Source: Chloroflexota bacterium (lineage in GTDB: Bacteria > Chloroflexota > Dehalococcoidia > Lucifugimonadales > Lucifugimonadaceae). Taken from it: a stretch of DNA of 37,910 bases. Below the pieces are notes generated by a model. It saw only the letters and a program-made list of their open reading frames with translations. It did not search any database and was not told the origin of the DNA. The stretch covers positions 1 through 37,910 of the forward strand of contig VXSB01000028.1 in the NCBI GenBank assembly GCA_009838175.1, read 5' to 3'. The position numbers were made by a program, and so were the translations under genes. Shown here piece after piece: positions 15,714-23,098 of this stretch (the stretch's first letter is position 1; every line of letters begins with the position of its first letter).

Positions 15714-16541
15714 CTAAACCCTCCGATACCGCCAAACTGCTACCGGGCCGACCACAAAGGTAAACAGTAGCGTCCACAACAAAGTGGGCCAAGCATTGGC
15801 GACAATCACTCCGCCTTGGGAGAGGGCGCGGCCAAGGTCTACGGCGTAGGTTACGGGGTTGACACTGGTGAAGGGTTGGAGCCAGCCGGGCATGGTTTCG
15901 ACGGGGACGAAGGCGGATGAGAGGAAGGTGAAGGGGAAGACGACGAAGAACATTAGCGATCCGGCGCCTTCGGCGTTGCGGACGGATGCTCCGATGAATG
16001 CGGCGACCCAGGAGAAGCCGAATGCGAAGCCGGCGACCATGAATGGGACGGCGAATCCGGGCCAGAAGCCGCCGTGGAAGCGCATGCCGATGATGTATCC
16101 GACGGCGAGCATTAGGCAGGCGACGAAGAGGCTGACCAGAGTTTCGGCGGCGACGCGGCCGCCGAGGACGGCGGAACGGGCCATGGGTAGCGATCGGTAG
16201 CGGTCGACCATTCCTTTCTGGAGGTCTTCGGCGAGTCCGACGCCGGTTTGAGTGGCGCTGAAGAGTGTGGTCTGGACGAGGATGCCGGGCATCAGGAAGT
16301 CGATGTAGTTGAGGTCTCCGGTGGGGATGGCACCTCCGAAGACGTAGTTGAATAGGAATATGAACATGACCGGAGAGGCGGTGGAGAAGATGAAGAGTTC
16401 GGGCGAGCGTCGGTAGCGGATGAGGTTACGCCACGTCATGACGGCGGTGTCGGCGATCATCCAGCGCGATTCGACGGCGATGGCGGATGCGAGTTCGCCC
16501 AAGGCGGAGCGGTCTTGGATTTGGGCGGGTAGGTGGTTCAT
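15714..16541 (-). CDS. ABC-2 type permease (DrrB-like), second copy
   Basis: A 275-residue inner-membrane protein with six predicted helices. Family features are the N-terminal TAVMTWRNLIRYRRSPEL amphipathic stretch, the FNYVFGGAI segment, and the conserved LPFTFLSS(A)FVP-like motif seen as FPFTFLSSAFVPVETMPGW. It is paralogous to the permease at 16661-17512, sharing DRYRSLPMARSAVLGGRV and VETMPGWLQ, so the exporter is probably a heterodimer. The likely role is export of a drug, lipid or other hydrophobic compound. The start codon directly abuts a hairpin repeat (16542-16584), which provides the whole leader region. Confidence 0.9.
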   Translation of the reverse strand: MNHLPAQIQDRSALGELASAIAVESRWMIADTAVMTWRNLIRYRRSPELFIFSTASPVMFIFLFNYVFGGAIPTGDLNYIDFLMPGILVQTTLFSATQTGVGLAEDLQKGMVDRYRSLPMARSAVLGGRVAAETLVSLFVACLMLAVGYIIGMRFHGGFWPGFAVPFMVAGFAFGFSWVAAFIGASVRNAEGAGSLMFFVVFPFTFLSSAFVPVETMPGWLQPFTSVNPVTYAVDLGRALSQGGVIVANAWPTLLWTLLFTFVVGPVAVWRYRRV

Positions 16542-16584
16542 GGGCTCACCCTCACCCTAGCCCTCTCCCATCGAGGGAGAGGGG
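16542..16584 (+). repeat. CTCACCCTCACCC / CCCTCTCCC hairpin repeat, copy 2
   Basis: Same unit as at 1041 with hairpin CCCTCTCCC (16561-16569), loop ATCGA, GGGAGAGGG (16575-16583). It lies between two permease genes of one operon, touching the start codon of the downstream one. On the minus strand it offers GAGGGTGAG as a weak ribosome site. Confidence 0.9.
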
Positions 16585-16609
16585 ATCGTGGCCCCCTTTG
16601 TCCCTCTTT

Positions 16610-16636
16610 GGATTCCGGCTTTCGCCGGAATGACGG
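16610..16636 (+). repeat. dRS3-like palindromic repeat, variant GGATTCCGGC
   Basis: GGATTCCGGCTTTCGCCGGA followed by ATGACGG; the inner stem is GCCGG-type rather than CCCGC. It shares the 119-base gap with the hairpin repeat 26 bases away, inside the ABC operon. Almost identical to 30993-31019. Confidence 0.9.
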
Positions 16637-16660
16637 GGATTATGGATTCCGCACTGTCGG

Positions 16661-17512
16661 TCATGAGATCCGCCTGTAGCTCCAAGTGGCTAGGGTTCCG
16701 ACGCCGATGATTAGGAGGGCGATCCAGAAGGCGGTGATCCATGCGTAGGATTCGAGCGGTCCGCCTTGCGCCATGTTGCGGCACAGGTTTACGACGTGGG
16801 TGATGGGGTTGACCTCGGCGAATGCCTGCAGCCATCCGGGCATGGTTTCGACGGGGACGAACGTGGAGCTTAGGAAGGTGAGCGGGATGGTTATGAAGAA
16901 TGTTGACGCGCTAGCGGTCTCTGCATTTCTGACGGTGACGCCGACGAGAGCGGATAACCATGCGACACCAAAACAGAATACGCCGACGACCAACGGCATC
17001 AGCAACACGGGCAAGAGGTCTCCGTGGAATCTCATGCCAAAGAGCATCGCGATGGCTAGGGTCCAGTAGACGCTGACGAAGCTAATTAAGCTCGTCGCGC
17101 AGACGCGGCCGCCCAGCACGGCTGATCTTGCCATGGGTAACGAACGGTATCTGTCGACGAAGCCTTTTTGCAGATCCGAGGCGATGCCGATGCCGGTGTT
17201 CATAACCGTGAATAGGTTGTTTTGGATGAGGACGCCCGGCACAAGATAGTCGATGTAGTTGAAGTCTCTGCCCGCGCCGATTGCGCCGCCGAAGACGTAG
17301 TTGAAGAGGAACAGGAACATTACCGGCCCGGCGATGGTCGACATCAACGTCTCAGGGTTGCGGCGGTAGTGCATAAGATTGCGCCACGCCATCATCGCAG
17401 TGTCGGCCGCGAGCCACCGGAATTCGTATATGACCGATCCGATCGCCTCTCTGACGGGTGTAGAAGGCGGTACGGTTTGGGGTCGCCACTCGTTTGCCGT
17501 GTGCAGGTTCAA
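16661..17512 (-). CDS. ABC-2 type permease (DrrB-like), first copy
   Basis: A 283-residue membrane protein with six predicted helices and the ABC-2 family pattern: amphipathic TAMMAWRNLMHYRRNPETL, FNYVFGGAIG, DRYRSLPMARSAVLGGRVC, and IPLTFLSSTFVPVETMPGWLQ near the conserved loop. It is a paralogue of the next gene downstream. Its start overlaps the ATPase stop by 4 bases (ATGA type), showing coupling. With the ATPase it forms a drug- or lipid-type exporter. The C-terminus ends TWSYRRIS, just as the paralogue ends VWRYRRV, so the pair arose by gene duplication. The 119-base gap to the paralogue is filled by repeats. Confidence 0.92.
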   Translation of the reverse strand: MNLHTANEWRPQTVPPSTPVREAIGSVIYEFRWLAADTAMMAWRNLMHYRRNPETLMSTIAGPVMFLFLFNYVFGGAIGAGRDFNYIDYLVPGVLIQNNLFTVMNTGIGIASDLQKGFVDRYRSLPMARSAVLGGRVCATSLISFVSVYWTLAIAMLFGMRFHGDLLPVLLMPLVVGVFCFGVAWLSALVGVTVRNAETASASTFFITIPLTFLSSTFVPVETMPGWLQAFAEVNPITHVVNLCRNMAQGGPLESYAWITAFWIALLIIGVGTLATWSYRRIS

Positions 17513-18486
17513 TCTTGATCCTGCTCCGATTCAGTGGCGGCTTCTTCGGCGGTGCGGCCTGTCAGGGCTAGGAAGACGTCGTCGAGTGTGGGTTGGCGGA
17601 CGGCCATGTTGGCTACAGCGATGTCCTCGGCGTCTAAGGAACGGACGATCTGGACCATCAGCGGCGCGCCATCTTCGACCATGATGGATGCGATGTTGTC
17701 CTCTTCATTGATGTCACACTCGTTGTTTTCGGCGAAGTTCGACAGCACCCCCGCGGCGCGGCGTGTTTCCTCGGCGTCTCGGACGGTGACCTCAATGAAC
17801 TCGGAGCCCGCTTGATGCTTGAGTTCGTCGGCGGTTCCCTGTGCGATGACTTTGCCGAGGTCGATGACTGTGATCTCGTCGGCTAGTTGGTCGGCTTCTT
17901 CCAGGTATTGAGTTGTGAGAAGGACGGTTGTGCCCTCGCTGACGAGGTTTCGGATGACGTCCCAGAGTTCGAGGCGGCTGCGCGGGTCAAGGCCTGTCGT
18001 AGGTTCGTCGAGGAAAATCATGGGCGGGTTTGCGACCAAGCTCGCGGCGAGGTCTAGGCGTCGGCGCATGCCGCCCGAATATCCTTTGACGGAACGGTCG
18101 GCGGCTTCGACGAGGTCGAACTGTTCGAGGAGATCTTGCGCGCGCTTCTGAACCTCGCGTTTGGGCATGTGGTAGAGACGTCCAGCCATGTGGATGTTCT
18201 CCCGCCCGGTCAAAAGGTCGTCTACGGCCGCGCTCTGCCCAGCCAAACCGATGTATGAGCGGAGATGGCGGGCGTGACGGACGACGTCGTATCCGAGGAC
18301 GGTGGCGGATCCGGATGATGGGCGCAGGAGGGTTGTGAGGATGCGGACTAGAGTCGTCTTGCCCGCACCGTTGGGTCCGAGTAAGCCCATGACAGAGCCG
18401 CGACGTACGTTTAGATCGACGTTTTCGAGGGCGACGACTTTTCCGTAAGACTTGGAAATCTGGCGGACTTCGATGGCGTTGTCCAT
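17509..18486 (-). CDS. ABC exporter ATP-binding protein (DrrA-like)
   Basis: A 325-residue ATPase powering the two permeases downstream. Walker A GPNGAGKTT is at 37-45, the Q-loop at GLAGQ (Q84), signature YSGGM at 136-140, Walker B with FLDEPTTGLD at 158-167, and the switch His region is replaced by TTQYLEEAD (Gln), as in the daunorubicin DrrA subfamily. A C-terminal extension of about 100 residues (IEVTVRDAEETRRAAG onward) is the DrrA-type regulatory domain. A good Shine-Dalgarno (AAAGGTAA) precedes the ATG. It heads the operon ATPase-permease-permease. Known relatives export anthracyclines, other drugs or lipids; the substrate here is unknown. Confidence 0.94.
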   Translation of the reverse strand: MDNAIEVRQISKSYGKVVALENVDLNVRRGSVMGLLGPNGAGKTTLVRILTTLLRPSSGSATVLGYDVVRHARHLRSYIGLAGQSAAVDDLLTGRENIHMAGRLYHMPKREVQKRAQDLLEQFDLVEAADRSVKGYSGGMRRRLDLAASLVANPPMIFLDEPTTGLDPRSRLELWDVIRNLVSEGTTVLLTTQYLEEADQLADEITVIDLGKVIAQGTADELKHQAGSEFIEVTVRDAEETRRAAGVLSNFAENNECDINEEDNIASIMVEDGAPLMVQIVRSLDAEDIAVANMAVRQPTLDDVFLALTGRTAEEAATESEQDQD

Positions 18487-18640
18487 AAATTACCTTTGCA
18501 AGCTTCAAACGTGAACCAGAAACAAGGTTTGAACCCCAATATTCCAGTTTAATTCCAGTTCGGTCGCGTGCAAAACGTCGCTGCATCCCACGTTTTCGCG
18601 GTCTGTATTGCGGATAATTGGCTTATGCATACACCATCGG

Positions 18641-18666
18641 CGTGATCTCCTTCTCTGGCGATCACG
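18641..18666. promoter_or_regulatory. Inverted repeat in divergent promoter region
   Basis: CGTGATC (18641-18647) and GATCACG (18660-18666) form a 7-bp inverted repeat with a 12-base spacer, just before the MFS start. It could be an operator or a leader hairpin; the 192-base region between the ABC ATPase and MFS genes must hold both promoters. Confidence 0.3.
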
Positions 18667-18684
18667 GGTGACCACGCTTTGTCG

Positions 18685-20004
18685 ATGATTCAAGAGCGCA
18701 TTTCGGCGGTTCGCGCGCGGACGACTCGGCGTGTGTATCACGGATGGTGGGTTTCCCTGGCGGGGGCTTTCAACATGGTGCTGAGTTCGGGGCCGACTTA
18801 TCAGGCGTCGAGTGTGCTTTTCAAGGCGATTGAGGATGAGTTCGGATGGTCGCGGGCGTTGATTTCGGGGGTGGCGTCTTTCGGCCGATTCGGGGGTGCG
18901 ATGCTAGGACCGGTGGAGGGTTTTCTGACGGACCGGTTCGGATCGGGGAAGATGGTGCTGGTGGGGTTCACGATGGGCGGCGTGGGGTTGATAGCTTTCT
19001 CGATGATTCAAGGTGCGTTGCAGTACTACTTTGCGTTTTTCCTGTTATCGCTGGGGTTCAGCGTGGGTGGGTTCGTGCCGTCGATCACGGCGGTGAACGC
19101 ATGGATGGTTCGGAATCGTGCGACGGGCATGTCATTTGTGATTGGTGGTAGCAGCATTGCGGGATTGCTGGTGCCGCCGATGGTGTGGAGCATCAGCAAC
19201 TACGGTTGGCGTCCGACGGTGTTTGTGATCGGCATCATCGCCATCGTTTTGGGCCCATTGGTGGCGAGGCTTCTCGGGAGACGTCCGACGCCTGAGGAGC
19301 TTGAGGAGCAGACGCGGTCCTCGTCGTCTGAACCTGGACGCCGGTCTCGGCAGGCGCGTCTCTACGATTTCACGCCGAAGGAGGCATTGCGCACACGGGC
19401 GTTCTGGTCGATTTCGATGACGCACATGTTGGTGAATCTGTCGACGGGGGCGATATCGGGTCACCTGTTCCTACAGCTGACCGACAGCAACGGAGTGAAT
19501 CTGGACGATGCGACGGCGGCGAGTGTATTGCCGATACTGGTTGTGACCTCTTTTGTTTTCCAGCTTGGCGGCGGGATCATGGGAGACCGCATCAGCAAGC
19601 GGGTTTTAGTGCCGTTTTTGCTGTTGATTCAAGGGGGTGCGCTGGTTATCTTGGCGATAGCCGACTCGTTCATCATGGCCGCCGTGTTCGCCGTAGTCTG
19701 GGGGGTCGGTTTCGGCGCTCGCACTCCCCTGCTGCATGCGATGCGCGGGGAGTATTTCGGTCGGCGACACTTCGGGACGATTTTAGGGCTGTCGAGCTTT
19801 CCGATGTCGGTCGGGATCACGCTGGCACCGTTTTTGATGGGGTTGGTGCACGACATTCAGCACACGTATGAGTGGGGTCTGTATGTGCTTGCGGCTACTT
19901 GTGTGCTGGCGAGCGTGACGATTCTGTTTGCGACTCGGCCGATCCCTCCGGGGGTGCAGCAGAGGATGCGGGCCCGGCGGGCGCGGGAACGGCGGAACCG
20001 TTGA
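18685..20004 (+). CDS. MFS transporter (OFA/monocarboxylate type), copy A
   Basis: A 439-residue carrier with about 12 membrane helices. RVYHGWWVSLAGAFNM opens helix 1, GFLTDRFGSGKM is the loop 2-3 signature, and EYFGRRHFGTILGLSSFPMS marks the second half; this layout resembles oxalate/formate-type and monocarboxylate carriers. A short organic acid substrate is plausible but not proven. The ATG at 18685 is taken; a TTG two codons upstream is possible. It is strongly similar to the next gene, which lies about 120 bases downstream. Its last two codons and stop (AAC CGT TGA) lie within a copy of the TGAACCGCTGATT repeat. Confidence 0.9.
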   Translation: MIQERISAVRARTTRRVYHGWWVSLAGAFNMVLSSGPTYQASSVLFKAIEDEFGWSRALISGVASFGRFGGAMLGPVEGFLTDRFGSGKMVLVGFTMGGVGLIAFSMIQGALQYYFAFFLLSLGFSVGGFVPSITAVNAWMVRNRATGMSFVIGGSSIAGLLVPPMVWSISNYGWRPTVFVIGIIAIVLGPLVARLLGRRPTPEELEEQTRSSSSEPGRRSRQARLYDFTPKEALRTRAFWSISMTHMLVNLSTGAISGHLFLQLTDSNGVNLDDATAASVLPILVVTSFVFQLGGGIMGDRISKRVLVPFLLLIQGGALVILAIADSFIMAAVFAVVWGVGFGARTPLLHAMRGEYFGRRHFGTILGLSSFPMSVGITLAPFLMGLVHDIQHTYEWGLYVLAATCVLASVTILFATRPIPPGVQQRMRARRARERRNR

Positions 20005-20036
20005 TTATACGGATTGGAATGATGGTCCGTGATGGG
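19995..20036 (+). repeat. TGAACCGCTGATT-family repeat, copy 5, over MFS stop
   Basis: GGAACCGTTGATTATACGGA, then TTGGAATGATGGTCCGTGAT; diverged from the consensus. It contains the stop codon of the first MFS gene. Confidence 0.75.
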
Positions 20037-20073
20037 CAACGCCATCTGAATGCACTTTCCGTCAGATGAAGCG

Positions 20074-20098
20074 CCGACATTCGCTGGAATGACGCGCG
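20074..20098 (+). repeat. Degenerate dRS3-like palindrome half
   Basis: CGACATTCGCTGGAATGACG keeps only the right half and the flanking ATGACG of the palindromic repeat. Orientation is again plus. Probably a decayed copy in the gap between the two MFS genes. Confidence 0.45.
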
Positions 20099-20124
20099 GG
20101 CAGGAATGGGGGTAGATTGGGGCG

Positions 20125-21435
20125 ATGAGGTTCTTTGGTTCCGCAGGTTTTAGGTCAGCGAACCCGCAACGGCGCGTCTACTTCGGTTGGTGGGTATCGA
20201 TCGCAGGCGCGTTCAACATGGTCTTCAGTGCGGGGCCGACGTTTCAGGCGACGAGTGTGCTTTTCAAGGCGATTGAGGACGAGTTTGGATGGTCGCGGAC
20301 GCTGATATCGGGAGTAGCAACGTTTGGTCGTTTGGGTACGACGTTGCTGGGGCCGTTGGAGGGCTGGTTGGTGGACACATTTGGGTCTGGGAGGATGGTG
20401 CTGATCGGGTTCACGCTCGGCGGAGCGGGATTGATTTTCTTTTCGCAGATCAATGGCCCGGTGATGTGTTACTTGGCGTTTCTGCTGCTTTCGTTGGGGT
20501 TCAGTTCGGGCGGTTTCGTTCCCTCGCTGACGGCTGCGAATGCTTGGATGATTAGGCGTCGAGCGTTGGGAATGTCGATCGTGGAGGGTGGCGTGAGTGT
20601 CGGAGGTCTGATGGTGCCGCTCATCGTTTGGGGTATCAGTGAGCATGGATGGCGACCCACGGTGTTGGTGATGGGGGTATTAGCGATCTTGGTGGGTCCG
20701 TTGATCGCTTGGGTCGTCGGGAAGCGTCCTACGGCGGAGGAGCTGGCTACGCAGGTTGTGCCCACAGGAGAGGGAAGGCGACGGCGGGTGCGGGAATCGT
20801 CGCATGATTTTACGGTCAAGGAGGCGCTGCAGACGCGTGCGTTTTGGTCGATTTCGTTCACGCACATGTTGGTGAACTTATCGACGGGCGGGATATCGGC
20901 GCATTTGTTTCTGCATCTGAGCGACGACAACGGCGTGGGTTTGGATGTTGCGACGGCATCGGCGATAGTGCCGATACTGGTGGCGACGGCCTTTGTTTCG
21001 CAGCTGTTGGGAGGGATCGCCGGTGACAGGTGGGACAAGCGGATGTTGGTGCCGTTTCTGGCTCTGACGCAGGGCGTGTCGTTGATCGTGTTGGCGGTTG
21101 CGGAGTCGTTTTTGATGGCGGCGGTGTTTGCGGTGGTCTGGGGGATCGGATTCGGTGCCCGTACTCCGATCTTGCTGGCGATGCGTGGGGAGTACTTCGG
21201 AAGGCGACACTTCGCAACGATATTCGCGCTGTCCAGCTTTCCGATGTCGATCGGGATGATGCTGACGCCGGTGATCGTGGGATGGTCGCACGATGTCTGG
21301 AAGACGTACGACTGGTCGCTTTACGTTTTAGCGGGGTTTTGCGTGGCGGCTAGCGTCACGGTGTTGTTTGCGACGCGACCGATGACGCCTGAGGTTCGGA
21401 AGCGGTTGGAGGCGCGGAGGAGCTTGAACCGTTGA
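20125..21435 (+). CDS. MFS transporter (OFA/monocarboxylate type), copy B
   Basis: A 436-residue carrier closely paralogous to the gene before it. By eye most positions agree through RVYFGWWVSIAGAFNMVFSAGP, SVLFKAIEDEFGWSR, LLSLGFSSGGFVPSLTAANAWM and MRGEYFGRRHFATIF. Differences cluster in the loop after helix 6 (TGEGRRRRVRESSHDFT) and at the helix 4-5 region, so substrate specificity may have shifted. The ATG at 20125 follows a G-rich stretch. Like copy A, it ends in Asn-Arg-stop encoded inside a TGAACCGCTGATT repeat, so the repeat was probably present before the duplication. Confidence 0.9.
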   Translation: MRFFGSAGFRSANPQRRVYFGWWVSIAGAFNMVFSAGPTFQATSVLFKAIEDEFGWSRTLISGVATFGRLGTTLLGPLEGWLVDTFGSGRMVLIGFTLGGAGLIFFSQINGPVMCYLAFLLLSLGFSSGGFVPSLTAANAWMIRRRALGMSIVEGGVSVGGLMVPLIVWGISEHGWRPTVLVMGVLAILVGPLIAWVVGKRPTAEELATQVVPTGEGRRRRVRESSHDFTVKEALQTRAFWSISFTHMLVNLSTGGISAHLFLHLSDDNGVGLDVATASAIVPILVATAFVSQLLGGIAGDRWDKRMLVPFLALTQGVSLIVLAVAESFLMAAVFAVVWGIGFGARTPILLAMRGEYFGRRHFATIFALSSFPMSIGMMLTPVIVGWSHDVWKTYDWSLYVLAGFCVAASVTVLFATRPMTPEVRKRLEARRSLNR

Positions 21436-21465
21436 TTGGATTGATGGGCTGTAATGGAGTTGCTG
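21423..21465 (+). repeat. TGAACCGCTGATT-family repeat, copy 6, over MFS stop
   Basis: CTTGAACCGTTGATTGGATT, then GATGGGCTGTAATGGAGTTG. It includes the stop codon of the second MFS gene, in the same relative place as copy 5. Confidence 0.85.
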
Positions 21466-21490
21466 TAATTATCCCCTCCGCCTTCTCGGA

Positions 21491-21552
21491 CATACCCCGC
21501 TCACTTGATACGCTCGTGCGCGCCCCTTTCGTTTCACGAAAGGGGCAAGGCT
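21491..21552 (+). repeat. CATACCCCGCTCACTT repeat, copy 2
   Basis: CATACCCCGCTCACTTGATA opens the unit, as at 1107, followed by CGCTCGTGCGCGCCCC and a strong hairpin. It fills the gap between the convergent MFS and lipoprotein genes. Confidence 0.75.
21522..21546. terminator. Bidirectional hairpin terminator between convergent genes
   Basis: GCCCCTTTCGT, loop TTC, ACGAAAGGGGC: a perfect 11-bp stem between the ends of the second MFS gene and the lipoprotein gene. It is part of the repeat above. No long T-run follows, but placement favours a shared terminator. Confidence 0.65.
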
Positions 21553-21579
21553 TTCTAACGAACTGGAAAAGCGGGTTGA

Positions 21580-22953
21580 CTATTTGGCGGTTGCTGTTAC
21601 GAACACTTCACTGCCGTCGCGCTCATCACGCGCGTCGTGGGAGGTGTTGTTTACCACGGTGCGAACCGTCGCTCTACAGCTATCACCGGACATCAGTTCA
21701 GCAATAGTGTAAGAATTCGCCGATGAAGGGAGAGGGATGACTGAAGATCCTTTCTGCACACAGTCCCAGAATACGCTCTGCCCGTTTATGGTTGATGTGC
21801 TCGATCCTTTTGCCGGGGTCCAGGAGATGATGATCTGGCCGTCGCCGCCGGTAGCGGAGAGTCGAGTTGCGTACTTTTCTTTGGCGTGTGCAGGTACTGG
21901 TGTGGCTGGTGGCCTTGTCGGGGTTATTGTGGGGGTTTTGGTGGGAGTCTTGGTAGGTGTGACGGTGGGTGTCCTGGTGGGGGTGCCGGTAGAGGTGGGC
22001 GTGATGGTGGCGGTCGGTGTACTTATCGGTGTTGGTGTTGGAGGGTCGCCCCCTGATTTGACTGTTTGCCACCACTGATCGCCTGTGTCGGGATGGAGAG
22101 CGTTGTAGCGTCCGGCCGATGTCACGGCGGCGACCGTCAGATCGTAGTCGGTTCCCGGTTGCAGACGGGATATTGTATACGAATCTGCGGTTGCATGGAG
22201 GGTTTTGACGGCGACGCTTCCGGCGATTCTCCATCGCACGGTTTGGTTGACGACCGAGATGTCCAAATCGACATCTCCTGTGGGTGGGATCCACGAGACG
22301 TGGATCTCACCATCGCCGCCGGTCGTTGCGGCGATATGGGTGGGACGATTGACATCGCCTGATGGCGTCGGCATAGTGGTTGGAGTTGGCGATGGTGTTG
22401 GGCTGAACGTGGCTGTAGGTTCAGGTGTTGAGGTAACTGTCGGAGTTGCCGCGGGAGTTTCTATCGGTGTTGGTGTCGGTGTCGGAGTTGGCGAAGGAGT
22501 CGGTGTATCGGTAGGTCTTGCGGTGGGAACCAAAGTAGGCGTCGGCGCGGGAGTCGGAGTTGGTGAAGGAGTCGGTGTATCGCTAGGCGTTGCGGTAGGA
22601 ACCAAAGTGGCGGTTGGCGTGAGTGTTGGAGTTGGCGAAGGAGTTGGTGTATCGCTAGGTGTCGCAGTTGGTGAAAGAGTCGCGGTATTTGCCGGTGTCG
22701 CGGTAAGTGAAGGTGTAGGCGTCAACGTCGGCTCGGGCTCGGGAGTGTTGGTTGGTGCGAAAGTCGGAGAGGGGGTGAGTGTGGGAGTGTAGGTGGGTCT
22801 CGGAGGTCTGAATAGAACCGTCGGAGTGGCTGTGAATGTCGGCTCGACAGTCGTCGCGTCGGTTTGAGCATCGTCAGTGCAGGCGGCTATCACTGCGACG
22901 GGGAGTATAGCGAGGACGCCCACCGCTGGCGACCATCTGAAAAACGGAAACAT
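21580..22953 (-). CDS. Thr-Pro-rich lipoprotein with two predicted fibronectin-III-like domains
   Basis: A 457-residue exported protein. The signal segment ends in the lipobox VIAAC (Cys25). Residues about 35-198 are almost pure Thr/Pro/Ser/Ala, including three exact-length 24-residue tandem repeats (93-116, 117-140, 141-164, each with [10 protein letters not shown]). Residues about 201-302 and 358-457 look like beta-sandwich fibronectin type III domains: each has [10 protein letters not shown]- or [10 protein letters not shown]-type openings, a central W, and SYTI..L..G..Y/C..TV closing. A second Thr-Pro linker (304-352) joins them. Likely a surface adhesion or matrix-binding protein, with the linker probably O-glycosylated or extended. 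It stands alone. Confidence 0.85.
   Translation of the reverse strand: MFPFFRWSPAVGVLAILPVAVIAACTDDAQTDATTVEPTFTATPTVLFRPPRPTYTPTLTPSPTFAPTNTPEPEPTLTPTPSLTATPANTATLSPTATPSDTPTPSPTPTLTPTATLVPTATPSDTPTPSPTPTPAPTPTLVPTARPTDTPTPSPTPTPTPTPIETPAATPTVTSTPEPTATFSPTPSPTPTTMPTPSGDVNRPTHIAATTGGDGEIHVSWIPPTGDVDLDISVVNQTVRWRIAGSVAVKTLHATADSYTISRLQPGTDYDLTVAAVTSAGRYNALHPDTGDQWWQTVKSGGDPPTPTPISTPTATITPTSTGTPTRTPTVTPTKTPTKTPTITPTRPPATPVPAHAKEKYATRLSATGGDGQIIISWTPAKGSSTSTINGQSVFWDCVQKGSSVIPLPSSANSYTIAELMSGDSCRATVRTVVNNTSHDARDERDGSEVFVTATAK
22462..22677 (-). repeat. Three 72-bp in-frame tandem repeats
   Basis: Three consecutive 24-codon units encode [21 protein letters not shown] plus a variable tail. Identical unit length shows expansion by slippage or unequal recombination; copy number probably varies between strains. 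Confidence 0.85.
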
Positions 22954-23050
22954 CGCTCATAGTCTATGAGACTGCTGGGTTGAACGGGTCTGAATTGCTG
23001 ATCCCGGTTCGAGCAACTTGGTGATGTGCGTTGCTTTCCCTTGCCGCCCT

Positions 23051-23094
23051 ATTCACCCTGACCCTAACCCTCTCCCATCAAGGGAGAGGGGACA
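23051..23094 (+). repeat. CTCACCC / CCCTCTCCC hairpin repeat, copy 3
   Basis: ATTCACCCTGACCCTAACCC then the hairpin CCCTCTCCC (23068-23076), loop ATCAA, GGGAGAGGG (23082-23090). It stands 5 bases past the sulfatase stop and could terminate the dpp-sulfatase transcript. Confidence 0.9.
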
Positions 23095-23098
23095 TTCA

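Noticed and set aside
21719-21738. GATGAAGGGAGAGGGATG in the lipoprotein gene as a partial CCCTCTCCC repeat
   Set aside because: Only one arm resembles the repeat and no flanking bases match; probably coincidence in coding sequence.
21737-22792. Val/Gly-rich frames opposite the Thr-Pro lipoprotein
   Set aside because: They are the reverse reading of Thr-Pro repeats; the minus-strand frame has a signal peptide, lipobox and beta-sandwich domains.
22989-23030. GTCTGAATTGCTGATCCC as another TGAACCGCTGATT copy
   Set aside because: Only the first part matches; the TGATGGGCTGTGAT end is missing, so it was not counted.
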